A DNA stretch of 64,000 bases. Source: Sphagnum compactum. Taxonomy: Eukaryota > Bryophyta > Sphagnopsida > Sphagnales. Below the pieces are notes generated by a model. It did no database searches. It was not told where the DNA came from and worked only from the letters and a program-made list of their open reading frames with translations. This document shows positions 9,771 to 21,833 of this stretch, piece by piece (the stretch's first letter is position 1; the number at the start of each line of letters is the position of its first letter). A program made the position numbers and the translations under genes. The stretch lies in NCBI GenBank assembly GCA_965153455.1, contig OZ234493.1, positions 32,788,213 through 32,852,212 on the forward strand, given 5' to 3'.

Positions 9771-12640
9771 GAATCTATTATTTGATTAAGACCTTCTTTC
9801 ATATTTTATTGTTTTATTTTGCGTTGGAGTCATTGCCTCATCAAGAGAACTATTCATGACAAATTCTTCCATACTTGCACACAATTGAAGTAGGCATTTG
9901 GTATCAATGTCCAATTTTTTACATTGAATAAAATAGAATTTGCAACCATGAGTGTGGTTACTAACAAACTTGTTCTCATGTGTGCAAACGTTATTGTTCA
10001 AAAGTTTGTTGATCAACATTCTTTTGTTTAAGAAGTGTGATCTTATGACCAAAAATCTTTCACAACATATTTTTTATTCATGGTATGTTTTCTATTCACA
10101 ACATGTTTTTTTATTCATGGCTTGAAAACAATGTAGGTAGCATAACGTAAGCAACAAAATTACCTTTTTTACTTGGTTTTGCTTGATGCTTGTAAAAGCT
10201 TGTCCCTAGAAACTCCATTATGGCATGGTGATGATAGTGAAGAAGTTAGAGGAAGTTTACAACAATCTTGAGCAATAGATTTTGTTGCTCTTTTGTTTAT
10301 TGAACATAACAAAGAAAAGTAGAGTTTAAAGAGAAGTTGAAAGTGGCAACGAGCGGGAAGATGAGAATGCAAGGGAACGAGGAAGGTGAATAGGGAAGGG
10401 AACAAATGGAGAACAAGACAAAAGTAAGTCAACATTGAGTTAAAGTCCCCTTTTTTCGAACTATTAAATTAACATGCAACTTTGGATAAAAACTATTGTT
10501 TTTGAAATTTTGATGATAAATAAAAATTGAGTTAACATTAAGCAAACACCAATGTTAAATGGGTGTCAAGTAGGATGCCATGTAGATTTTAATGTTAACT
10601 AATAATTTTGGTCTGAATTTTACAATTTTCTACCATTCTTTAACATTGATTTACCATCATGTGTGACTGTAGCTTTATTAAATGATCAATTAACTTTAGA
10701 AAGGAGGAAGTAACCTTATAATGCGAAGAAAAAGTCAAATAATCATACTTAAAGTTAATCATCTTGCCATTCGAAACCCATAAGGTGAAGAACAACTCCA
10801 TGGCATGTAAAGACCTTGTAGGATTTTTCTATTATAGTGTCCTACCCATTATAACAAGTTTGGCAATATTTGAGAAGGAAACAAAAGAAGTTGTTAGTTA
10901 TGGAAATTGTTTAATTGAGAACCTCTTCTTCGGTAAGTACCATGAATTAGAAGTTGGGTGTTTCAAAACTCTAATGAAGACTTCAAGGATATTTGTGATT
11001 CACTTTGTCTCGCACCTTTATAGTACATCATTTGATCTTAATTTCAATATTCAAATCAATTGGATCTAGTTTTGGCTAACACCTTTCATGTTTTGTATAC
11101 AACTCCATGAAAGAACAAGGATCTCCCATAATGCTTGTTAGATTGCACAACTTGCAAAAGATTATGAAAGAATTAAAAATGATGTAGTGCATCTTGAGAC
11201 CAATAAAAAAAATCGGCATTTCGTTATCCCTAAGTTATTAACCAAAGAAACTCTTAATGCAAGGAATTACTACAAGGCCATTTTTTAGCATGGTTGGAAA
11301 ATACATTTAGCAAAAGGCACCATGTTCAAATCAAGAGTTCTTGGCACATGTTGCCAAATTTTATGTAAGCAATTAAAGATTCTCAAGAGGAAGGAGAGAA
11401 AAGTTCAAGGTGGTAGGTGCAGGGTAAGAGAGGTCTAATAGAAATGAAAAGCTTTTGACTAGTGAAAGAATATTGGTACAAAAATGTGGAGGTTTATAAT
11501 CAATCTAATAATCATTTTTATAAATATAAATTTTAATAATCATTAAAAAAAATTTATGGATGTACTCGAAGAGTTAAATAAATTTTTAACTTTAAATTTT
11601 AAGAGTCATTTTGAAAAGGAAGATTTCAAAGGAATGTGAGAAAAAGGAAAGATAATGTGATAAAAATAGGTAGAGATTTTGGAAGGGTATTTGAAAGAAT
11701 TATGGAATGTACTTCAATAACTAAATAAAAATAAAAATATCACTTTTAGGCTTCTCTTTGAAAGGGAAGATTTCAAAGGGTATATGAGAAAGAGCAAAGA
11801 TAATGGTACATAAGGTGGAGATTTTGAAAAGGCATTTGAAAAATAGTTGTAAAGTTTTTGCTCTCCAATGAAGGTGGGTAGGGGAGAGGAGTGCAATAGC
11901 TAGGCTTGCAAGAGGTAGCTACTTTAGTGCATGGCATAAAAATACATACATGATGACAAGAATTATGTGGTGAATGGCATGAAGCCATAGATTCTAGATA
12001 AATCTAGAGAACAAAATTTGGCATTCAACAATTTAGAAACTTGATCCCTTAAATTTGAGGTGGCCTTTGATTTGCAAATAATACTATGCATGCCAAGTTT
12101 GCCTTCTGAAGCTTCACCAATTTGCTTCCAGAGAAATGTTGCAATTAATCTGCTTTCTTTCCCATTGTTTGGAAGTTGATTGAGTGATGTTAGTATCTGG
12201 CATTTACCTTCCAATACAACTGCCATCAGAAGCTTCATTTGGTTGTATGCCCCAATATTTGAGGCTTAATTCTCAGTGACAACTGACTCAAGCATGAACA
12301 CATTGATGAAATGAGCAATGAATCTAAAACAAAAAAGTCATAGAGAGCCTTGCACACCACGGAGGATCGCCATGGTTGTCAAAAGATGTAACAGAGAATC
12401 ATATAAAACCCCATCGTGAACACAAATTCTATGGAAAAATTCAACTACCTTTGAAATCAAGAACTGAAGTATATTCATAAAATGGAAAAGAGTTTGGAAG
12501 TGCAGGATGCAAACTGCTTTTGACTTAGCCCAGCAAGCACACTTGGCTGCATGTTCTTATTTGGGCTATGATCTGAAAGATTCTAAGCAAACCCACTTCA
12601 GGTCCTAGGTACTTCTTGTTGGCAACATAACATTGAAAGA
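9771..12640. other. Intergenic DNA, no supported gene
   Basis: Mixed AT-rich sequence. Short open frames (for example + 10764-11069 and - 11963-12238) have no recognisable motif. Two phrases like GGGAAGATTTCAAAGG with nearby GATAATG(T/G)(G/T)A recur at about 11617-11700 and 11763-11830, an imperfect duplication about 145 bp apart. Undetected 5' exons of the next gene could begin near 12.2-12.6 kb. Confidence 0.35.
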
Positions 12641-12704
12641 GAAAAAAGCAAACTTGGTGACCTTTTGATAAACATTCGAGGAGCAAATGTATAACACATT
12701 TCAG

Positions 12705-15700
12705 GGCTTAGGAATAGGGGTGCCAATACCACTAGAGTTTCATATGCACCATCACATTGTGAACCAACTGGAAGTCCTAATCCATACATGAGTGATTCAG
12801 CTTCACAAAATTTGTCAACTGCCAATGACCTGAATTACCACAATGGACACTCAGAGAACCCATCTCTATTCTCTCATGCGTGGATAAAAGAGGTGCCAGT
12901 TTGAACATTATTGTGCAAGTCACATGGTGCATTGCTTCAAAATAGTTTTCTAGAAGTGGATAAGGCCTCAGAATGCTATGAACCCAATCTTGTGTGGGTA
13001 AAAGAGTAGGCCTTATGATGGTGAATCATGCAAGTCAATTGGCAATAGATGGAGGCAACAAATGCAACAAGACAAAGAGTCTCTGAGTGGGGAAGAGATT
13101 AAACTAGAGTAGGATTCCACAGCCTCACATTCTACCCAGTGGGAACTGAGAGCATCAAGCATACACTTCTTTTCATCCTGGTGGGTTTAGATCTTGTTCT
13201 CCAGGTTTTCTGTCCTGTCACAAATTTTGCAAGACAAGGTCTTGAGAAGATAAGCACCCAAGGCATGGAAAGAATGGGTTGTTGATGGAGAAATGGAATA
13301 AAGCTCAAAAGAGTGTCATATCAACAATGGATGCTAATTTTGCTGCTGAAAGAACAGTTTCAAAGTCTACAACCAAGGAGTGATGGTATTGGGCTTACAT
13401 GATAAGGCGAAATAGGAAGCATGCCAAGGATCCAGACATGAGGATGAATGCATTTCAGCCAAGCAAATTGCAGTGTCCAGTTCCTACTAAGCCATGTTCC
13501 CATGGTAGCCTCAAGAAAAACATTAGCAGATACGAATAGCAGCCAAGGGATTCCCTGTCTTCTTGCCACTGTGATGAGGAAAGCTCAGAGGATCAAATCT
13601 GTATGGAGGAGTATGAACAGGATTCAGTCTTGTCAAGCCGATGGGCCAAGAGGTTGCTGAAGAAAATGATTGCAGATGATGAAACAGGGAATATGGCGAC
13701 AGCTTGGAGTCTCTTCTTCCCCAACAAATTACAGCAATGGAGAGCAATTCAAAAAACAAAGGGCAAGGAAATTGTATCCAAAACAGAGGGAGGTTTTTGA
13801 TGTCACCAAGGAGTTGGAGACACAGGGAATAACTATGAATCAAGAATTGAGATCCAGGAACTGAAGAAAAGGGAAAATCTTGTTTGAAAACTATGCAATC
13901 AGGATGAAAATCTTGGCAGATATTGAGTCTCAAATTGCTGCAGATGAAAAGGTGTGAGATTAGGAACCTTTTTGCTTTGATCAATTTTCTGCTTGGTGCA
14001 TACATACAGAAATTTTGGGTTCATCTCAAAACATGCAAGGTGCAGAGGAGAGGCTTCAAGGATTGCTGGACAAACAAGAAAACTTCCAGGCACATTTTCA
14101 AGAGGAGTTGGAGAAGGGTGACATGGACAGGCAAAGAGAACTTCTTAAGGTTGCAAAATTTCCAACTTGGACAACATGCTAGAGCAAGGTTTGAAAGAAC
14201 TGGTGGACTAGGGGACATCAGGTCAAGACTCCTGGAATCAAGAGGAACCTGCAAAGCTTGAAGAAAGCTACTCATGATCATTCTTATTGCCTTCCAATAT
14301 GAAGCAGTTGCAGGAGTTGGAGATGGAGAAGGTAAGACATGCAGGTTCTACAATAGTGTTAAAAGAAGTCAGAGTCAGCTTGGTGATGTTGAACACAGAT
14401 GGAGATGATCCAAAAGAAACAGATGAGTCAGATAATGACAGTAGCACAGTCAGGCTTGTTGCCTTGCAACATGATGAAACTCAAAGAACGCCGCCTACAG
14501 TTGGAACAAAACAACATCTCATAGCCAAAGACAATGCATGTGTCTTTGAAAATTCTCCTGAGGTTGCAGAGGAGAAATCTACCCATTGTCTTAAAAAGGT
14601 GATTGAAATGCAACAGGATAAGTGCCAAGAATTGGGGCTCTTGGAGACGAACACTTTCTTAGCCATCACTGCTGTGCTACAAGACAATGAGAAAGATATT
14701 CTGGTGAGTAAATATAATAAGCATACCTTGGTTGCTAAGCAAAGCCTTGCTTCTCTAGTGCTTCTAGAATTGGCTACAATGACTTTAACAAAGTGTCCAT
14801 TGTCATTTACACTTTGTTTGCAATGTTGTTGGGGTACTTCCCAGACAAATAATCAAATTGTTCCTATATATTCAAGTGCACGTGTGCACTTGAAGATAGA
14901 AATCTGCAAACATGGAAGTTTGTGTCATGCTTCTCATGATGCCAATGAGATGATGGGAAACTATGGGGTGATAGATGAAACTAAGCTACAATCAAGGTTT
15001 CTGAAAGAGTTTGCATCATTATCTTTGCAGCCAAAAAACTTTCATGGATGGGACAGTAGTGTGCTTGCTTCCATGGTTGATGACAAATAAAATAGAACTA
15101 AGAGGTTAAACAATAGCTCTAGCTCAAGGTCTGATAAAAGCTGTCAGTCACTGGCAGTTGAACTGAAGTTGTTCCATTGAGAGTTGAATCTCAAAATCAT
15201 TTTACTCAAAAAATTAGTTTGCAGCAATCTGACGAGAGTAAGCTATGGGTCGAGGAATTTGAAACTTTAAAGTTGTTATCCATGCAGCAGTCTCAAAAGA
15301 ATCAGTGTCTTGATTGGTTTCATCCACGGGATTTCTTCCCTTTTGATGAGGCTGCCATCAAAGAAATTGAAAACTCTTCTTTGGCTACTAAGCCAGCATC
15401 AAATATGGTGGCTAATGAGTATATGTCAAGCTCAGAAAGTGGCAAGATGATTACCAAACCATCAGCAGACATGACCAGAGACCAAAGACCATCCTCACAA
15501 TGTATGGAACTTAGAGTTGAGGAGAACAAAGAGTTATCCAGAGTCTCAAAGTCTACCCTGGATAAAAATGAAATGGAGTATTCAGAGCTTGCAATACTTA
15601 TCTCCAAAGAGCTAATGGAAAGCACAAAGGATGCCAGGTTATATGGAGGTGCTGGAAAAAATGAAGGACATCTAGGTTTGTACACCCCAGATGATGATGC

Positions 15701-18700
15701 TATTGCACACAATTACAAAGAAATTTTGCCAAGAGATGAAGAAGCAAAGAAAGTTGAGAATTTGAAGAATGACAAAGCTGAAATGCGCATACTGGTTCGT
15801 GAGCAAGAAGTGGCATGGAGGATGGCAGAGGATGCTCTAGACAATATGCAACAAAGGCTGAGGCGGCTAGAAGGCCACAAAGTTAGGCTGCATGAAACAC
15901 TAATAAGAAAACTCCACATTGATCGAAGCCAGAAAAACATGGAGGCTGTGTTGAACCAACTTGAAACACAACAAGACAACTACCCTCCAAGGTTCACATC
16001 AGTTTATAAGTCTCCAGTCTCTGAGGATGATGGAGAGGGTGCAAAAGTTGCCTCTAGTCATGTAACAAGAGGGCACCTCTCATTGATGATCATGCCAGGG
16101 CACTCAAATGAGTCACAGGTCACTATCCTGGAGGAGAGTATCAAAGCCCAAAGTGAGAAGCTTGATGATATGCAAGACAATAGAGGGCAACAAAAGTCAG
16201 TGTATGATCCACAGGTATGTATTGAAATTAAGACATGTTTGCTATAACAGAGCTTTAGTCTTAGTTTCAAATGTGATGGGTCAAAAGAATGCAGGTGGGA
16301 CTAGGTTGAAAGCTCTAACCTAGTCAGCAAAACCGAACCAAAAAAAATAAATTTGCTTAATGCAATCCTATTAGATTCTGATTTGGACACACAAATGCAC
16401 ACTGTTTCCTTTTCATGTGGCTGGCAGCAAGCACTTGAAGAAGGTGGTTGTTGCTGGAATGGACAAGCTTCCCACTGTCAGGGTTTTCTCTGTTCTTAAT
16501 GATCACACAACCATGAAACGTAATTTGATGAGAGAGCATATACAGTATTCCTAAAGGGCAGAAAAATGATGAGGCATTGTATTTACAATCTTCTAACATT
16601 CTACTTGTGCTGAGCAAACATTCAAGGACATTTGTTGTTGCCATAACCCAGTTCATTGCAAATTCCAAACCTAGTTGGCAGTCATGCCCCCATAACTTCC
16701 TGCCATGAACTCCTATGTAATTGCAGATTCCTCACACTTGTGGACCTACTGCTGATCATCAAGTAGCACTTGCATAGTATTTGCAGTATTGCTCTGCCTG
16801 TTGAGCATCACCAAGAATGTTTGCACACTTGTAGGGAATGGTCCTCTGGTGGCCATCTGAGATTGCATCCATGAAACTCATGCAATGGTTCTCTTGTAGA
16901 TTATTGTTGGCTACTCTACGAGACAAGAAGTATCTAGCAAGAACACAAATTGGACCCAACTCAATTAGATTGAAGAATACATTATTGTAGATTAATGTAG
17001 GACTGAGTAAGGACTGGTTGGGTGGTGTGCTTGCCAGAAAAGCATGTCTCTTTCATTCAATAAAAAAGTTGGAGAGCCCAGATTTTGCTTTGATAAGGAG
17101 TCAGTGATGCGTTTCCTTGCTGAAGAACATGAATCTGCAAAGTTAGAACAAACACACACCATTTCCCAACATAATCCTAGCTCTGGTGCCATGTCTTCCT
17201 CCCAGTACCTGAAGGAAACTGAGTTAAGGTCAAATGGAAAACATGTTGATAGGTCATGGAGCTGGCTTACCAAGGTTAGCAACAATCTATGCTATTGTGT
17301 ACAACCTATAGAATCACCAGAGGACGAGTTTGATGGTCCAGAAAATAGTCATAAATCTAGTTCAGAAATAAACAAAGAAAAGCAGGTAAAAGAAGCTGAG
17401 CAGTCTTGGCTACTCTCCATGACCAAACAGATCAACAATTGGTCACTATGGACAATAATTGGTCACAAGAAACCAAGTGAGAGGTTTTTTTCTCCTGCTG
17501 AAGAGGAGGGCCTTCTTCAGCTTTTGGCCAAAGCAAGAGGGAATAGCTTTAATGGCATGTCCAGCTCTTTTCAAGAAGGGATCAAGAACAAGTTTGGAGA
17601 TGCATTTGAGGATATTCAACCAGCTGCACCCACAAAAAATGAGCCTGGTGTACAACAAAGGAAGCAGCGGTCACAGGTACCGATGTTGAACATAATTTAC
17701 CTCAATGACATCTTTTCCTGAGTGAGTTTGTTCCTCTTAGTTGAAATGGTTTTTCATGAATTGCACATCCATAGTTGATCTTTTGATTGGGTGTTATTTT
17801 TGTTTCGGTGCATCCTGAGAAACTTCTCATTTTTGTTGGTTGTATTAAGAATGCGATCAATAATTTTTTTGTTCCATGCTTTATTGTTGTCCCCCTAAAC
17901 TGAGCTTCTTGAGCATTTCTGTTGCTTGGTTTGGCAATGGTGGCAAACATTCTATGAACCGCTCTCAACACACCAACGTTGAATTTTTTTGTAGCACCAA
18001 GTTGTGAGAAGTATGCTTTCATTTTGTGCCTCTTATTGTGGAGGAAACTTCACAGCATAATGAGTGTCAACATGCATCTTGTCTGTTAATTTAGGAGTTG
18101 ATACTTGATGCACAAGAGTAGTACATGATATAGACCATTCAATGTTGCCTTTTGGGACTCTGGGTGCATGCATCTTTCACAATTCTAAGGGCCTATGGAT
18201 TGAAAATGTCTTTTCAAGTGGGAGAATTCTATTTGTTGATTGCAGAAAAGTTCATCAAGTTTCATTGATGGAGGATCTAATCCTGGACCAGAAAATAATG
18301 TCATGAGTCCTGAAGCACCAGATGATCTTCCTGATGACAAAATTGACCAGGAGGACAAAAGCTGGTACAAAATAAGCATCCTCCCGGGATAACGCATCAC
18401 TGCCTTGCCAATTCTTTCACTCTTTCCTGGATCTAGTTATAATGGTTCAAGACTACTATGGACCACACTAATGATACTTGCATTTTTAGGGGCAGGTAAT
18501 GTAGGTTGTGTCCAAAGTAAATCACCATTAGCTGATTTGAAAACTGGTTTGGTTTGTTGAATGCTAGGATTAATGATGGGAAAGGAAACCAAGTGCTAAG
18601 GAGTTCAAGGTTTCCAGGGCAATGGGGCTCCGTACCTCCAAATTTGGAACAAGAGAAGAGGAACCAGAAGGCACAACATCATCATAGCAATAACAAACAG

Positions 18701-19075
18701 AAAGAATCTGAAATTGTTAGCAAGTTTCAGCCACAAGAAACCTTGAAGGGGAGTAATGAGCGTATGAACATAGGCAGCAAAAAATCAAATAGAAGAAGTA
18801 GAGATGTGGAGGACACGATGGGTCATCATCCTAAAGGTGAAGATCATGCTAAGAATGTTGTTCCAAACCGGAGGTCCTCTGTTTATCATGAACCTCCTCC
18901 TCCTCCTCCTCCTGACACCAGCAAAGCTACCATCTCATTTGCTGCACTATCCTTAAAGGAGAGTAGCATCCAAAAGAGGGCAATGGAGAGGAAGGGACGA
19001 AATAAGCTGAAGCAGGAAAGGGCAATGGCTATAGCTACTGTTGAGAGGAATCTTGGTTTGATGCAACATAACTAG
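12705..19075 (+). CDS. Large coiled-coil protein of unknown function; 5' exons unresolved
   Basis: I do not recognise this protein. Exons that join in phase are 14048-14149, 14314-14703, 15225-16214, 17038-17676, 18246-18364 and 18568-19075 (TAG stop), giving about 915 residues with GT-AG boundaries throughout. A likely upstream exon is 12705-12892. Coding-looking fragments at about 13550-13790 and 13860-13951 (ending ADIESQIAADEK before a donor) could not be joined. The protein is hydrophilic. The first exons (KQENFQAHFQEELEKG; 15780-15990, with EVAWRMAEDALDNMQQRLRRL) look like coiled coil. A proline run lies near the C-terminus (18894-18915), followed by a very basic end (KRAMERKGRNKLKQERAM). 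No signal peptide, membrane segment or enzyme motif is visible. A cytoskeletal or scaffold role would be a guess. The start codon is not identified. Confidence 0.55.
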
Positions 19076-19160
19076 TAATTGTAAGCTGAAAATTTGCTTG
19101 CAAGGATTGGTTTGATGCAACATAACTAGTAATTATAAGCTGAAAATTTGCTTGCAAGGA
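19053..19160 (+). repeat. 54-bp tandem duplication across the stop codon
   Basis: Two copies (19053-19106 and 19107-19160) differ at a single base. The unit contains the last codons, the TAG stop and the start of the 3' UTR of the coiled-coil gene. Because the first TAG is kept, the protein is unchanged. The near identity implies a recent event. Confidence 0.85.
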
Positions 19161-19167
19161 TTGGTTT

Positions 19168-19246
19168 TCACTTGGGGACATCAAAACCTTGGGGCCAAGG
19201 GAAGGATGGGCAACCTAAATTATTTTCCTTACAGCACTTATAAAAT
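19168..19246 (+). repeat. Dispersed repeat, copy 2 (copy 1 at 5011-5088)
   Basis: Same orientation and wording as 5011-5088 (TTTTCACTTGGGGACATCAA to TTCCTTACAGCACTTA). It sits just downstream of the coiled-coil gene and immediately before the left arm of the inverted-repeat structure. Confidence 0.6.
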
Positions 19247-19307
19247 GATCAATCACCTTGAGAATGGGAGCAAGTAATCTTCTAACCCTAATCTTGTGAC
19301 TTCATTA

Positions 19308-19985
19308 ACAAGGGGGTGTGTCACACTGTGGCCTTGCCATTTACATCAAAAAGTGTCTTATGGCAAAAGAAGAAGAAGAATGATGAAAACTCAAATATTT
19401 CACCATGCAAACATATAACCTTCAAAAAATCCTCTAAAAGAAACCAAAATCCTTCAAGATATTATAACTCCAACACTAATCTCAAGTTTCAACACAAGCC
19501 AAAATAGGTATCATCTTTCAAAAATCCTCCTATAAAAATTAGACCTATTATTTATTACCTAGGGGCCAAAATCCCTTAAGCTTACTATACTCTATAATGA
19601 ATCTAAACTCAATTTCCTTGCCTACCAAGGCAAGGCCAACAAATGTTGTGGCCATACATGTGGCTTCCTTAATCTGGTTATCAAAAACTCAAATACCCGG
19701 TCAATATATCAAATCGCGATTCTCTAAAATGTTTTTGAAAAAAATTTCATATATCCACCTAGAACCTTTGGGTCTTTGTCGATTCTTTCATGAAACCCTA
19801 CGGTTCTTTGAAGTTTGTCAAATAACTGAAGAATCCACAATTCTTCGATGCTGACTTGTTTTTCCAATAATCAGAACCGGAGGTTCTTTGATTTGGAACA
19901 TGTTCAAATACCCGAAATTGACGGTTCTTTGATTCTGATTTTTTTTCAAATACTCAGAACCAATGGGGATTACAAAAATTAAATA
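19308..19985 (+). mobile_element. Left arm of a large inverted repeat (transposon family R1)
   Basis: The arm begins ACAAGGGG, with GTGTGTCACACTGTGGCC close behind. It continues through a segment shared with 25560-26351 in reverse complement and with 63775-64000 in direct orientation. The outer 360 bp match the right arm closely. The inner part is more diverged but shares AGAACCGGAGGTTCTTTGAT-like palindromic words and an AAATACCCGAAATT-like phrase. The outer edge is preceded by TTA, and the right arm is followed by TTA. See the paired arm and the finding. Confidence 0.75.
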
Positions 19986-20492
19986 CCTGCCCCCCACCCT
20001 AACTTTAATGGGAAGAAAGAGTCAAATACTTTACTCTAAGGTCAGTTTCGTCATTAAATAATCCTTAAAATAGTGAAACAGATTTTCTTGAAAATACGAA
20101 TCTGAGGTGTGAAAAACCATCATAATTATTGCAGGCTACAAATCGGACTAATTTCATTCCTTGTATAAGGATATCGCAGTAGATGATAAATAATAATAAT
20201 AATAATAATTTCAAAAAATTGAATTGAATCAATTTTGAAAAAAATAAAATTCATCTTGTCAATGGTGAAGCCTGACCCTAGGCTATAGTAATCACATTTA
20301 ATGTTAAATGCAAGTTAAGTTGGCATCAAGAAATTTACAACATTGGTCACCAATTCACACCAATAGGCTAGACTGGCCAGTGATTGAGCATTTCAGTGCT
20401 CAGGGCAGGCTGGATCCAAGGGGAGGGCTTTGTTGTTTCTGGTGTCCAAACAGAATTTGAACGCCTCCTCTTGACACATCTGACACACTAAC

Positions 20493-20910
20493 AATCGTCG
20501 AAAATGAATTAGGAATGAAAAAGTTATGACCTCCCAAAGTAAAGAGGGGTCAAAAACTCAAAAAAAAAAAACCAAACCACCAAACACTACAAAATCAGTT
20601 CTCAAACAACCCAAAATTTCTTTGTTTGTTGCTCTATTGTTATTAGACTTCAAAGATGATTTGTAAAACTTCAGATGACACTCTTATAACATTTTGAATC
20701 GTTCAAAATGAATAAGAAAGAAGAGAAAGTTATGAGATTTGAAAGTAAAAGGGGTCCAAGGAAAAGAAAAAAGAACACCTGTTGTAAGTTTGAAAGCTTA
20801 TTTTCTCTCTTGTTATTCTTACATTACTCTTTTTCCTTTGCACTTCGAAGATGATTTTGAGAGCTTGAGGTAGCACTCCCATAACAATTTAAATCACTCA
20901 AAACAAAGCA
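20493..20910 (+). repeat. Tandem repeat, about 200-bp unit, two copies plus part of a third
   Basis: Units start at AATCGTCGAAAATGAA (20493), AATCGTTCAAAATGAA (20697) and AATCACTCAAAACAAA (20892). Within each, AAAGTTATGA, AAAGTAAA-GGGGTC and a GAAGATGATTTT...CACTC(T/C)(T/C)ATAAC segment recur in order. The copies are clearly diverged. Confidence 0.65.
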
Positions 20911-21059
20911 CATATGATGAAGATATAAATTAAGTGTTCTGCCATAAGCAGCCCATCCGCGAGAGGCCAGTCTAACCGAGTGCTACATAGCACCAAAACT
21001 TAGGTGCCATGTGCCATAGCTAGACAACACCAAAACCTAGGTGTCATGTGGTATAGCAT

Positions 21060-21180
21060 AAAATGTTATCTTGGTGCAATGGTAACCCAATGATAAGGTA
21101 CACCAAATCTTCAAGAATCCTAGATTTTGAATTAAAAGCCTAATGTTTTATAGCATCCCAAAAGGTCTTTTAACTCATTG
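21060..21180 (+). repeat. Possible tRNA-derived SINE fragment
   Basis: TGGTGCAATGG at about 21074-21084 resembles a pol III A box, and GATTTTGAATT about 50 bp later resembles a weak B box. The stretch does not fold as a functional tRNA. This is a low-confidence call on spacing and motif likeness only. Confidence 0.25.
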
Positions 21181-21811
21181 TTTGGTACCACCCGGCTCCT
21201 CCCCCCAATGTTCTTCTCTATGAGAATTTATTTTTATTGTGCATATCCAATAATAGGGACTAATTTTTAAAAAATGATTTAACCTTAAGCTTTTAAAAAC
21301 TTGATTGAACCTAGACTATGGAATACAAGTTGAGGTTGGGATGTAAAGAGCGAAGTCAAATTCATTATTTTGGAGAGTTTTACAAAAGACACAATGCCCA
21401 TTCCAAACAAGCATTTTCCATAATGGTTTTGAAATGCCTTTCTTTTTGTTTTCTCCCAACACCCACCAAGTATAGGGGGGAAAAAAATATCAAACCAAGT
21501 TTTAACCCTTGGTAAAAAAAAAGCCCAGAGCCCAAGGCTCTAGTAGTGTTTCTTTTTCAATTTTGTGATGTTGCTCTAGTGATGATCATCCATAAGAATA
21601 TTTAGCCAAATATGGCAATTTTTTTAAAATGGGAAAAAAATTAAATAAATTGAAGCACCCTTTCGTTGTGGTAAGCAGTTGTGACTATTTCTGGCGAATT
21701 TTTAGAAAAAAAAAATCTTTTTTTTCGCGAATTCTTTTTTAAAGAAAGAGAGTTTATGATAAGAAGATTCATTTTCAAAATTTTCGTCCATTAAATGCTG
21801 TCTCCCCTAAG

Positions 21812-21833
21812 TTAATTAATTAATTAATTAATT
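21812..21833. repeat. TTAA tetranucleotide microsatellite
   Basis: About five perfect copies of TTAA/TAAT. It is simple sequence near the upstream side of the TMEM230-type gene. Confidence 0.9.

Noticed and set aside
13300-14280. Multiple in-frame stops and frame changes read as a pseudogene in the coiled-coil gene
   Set aside because: Most changes of frame are removed by plausible GT-AG introns (14150-14313, 13952-14047), so decay is not required, although the 5' part stays unresolved.
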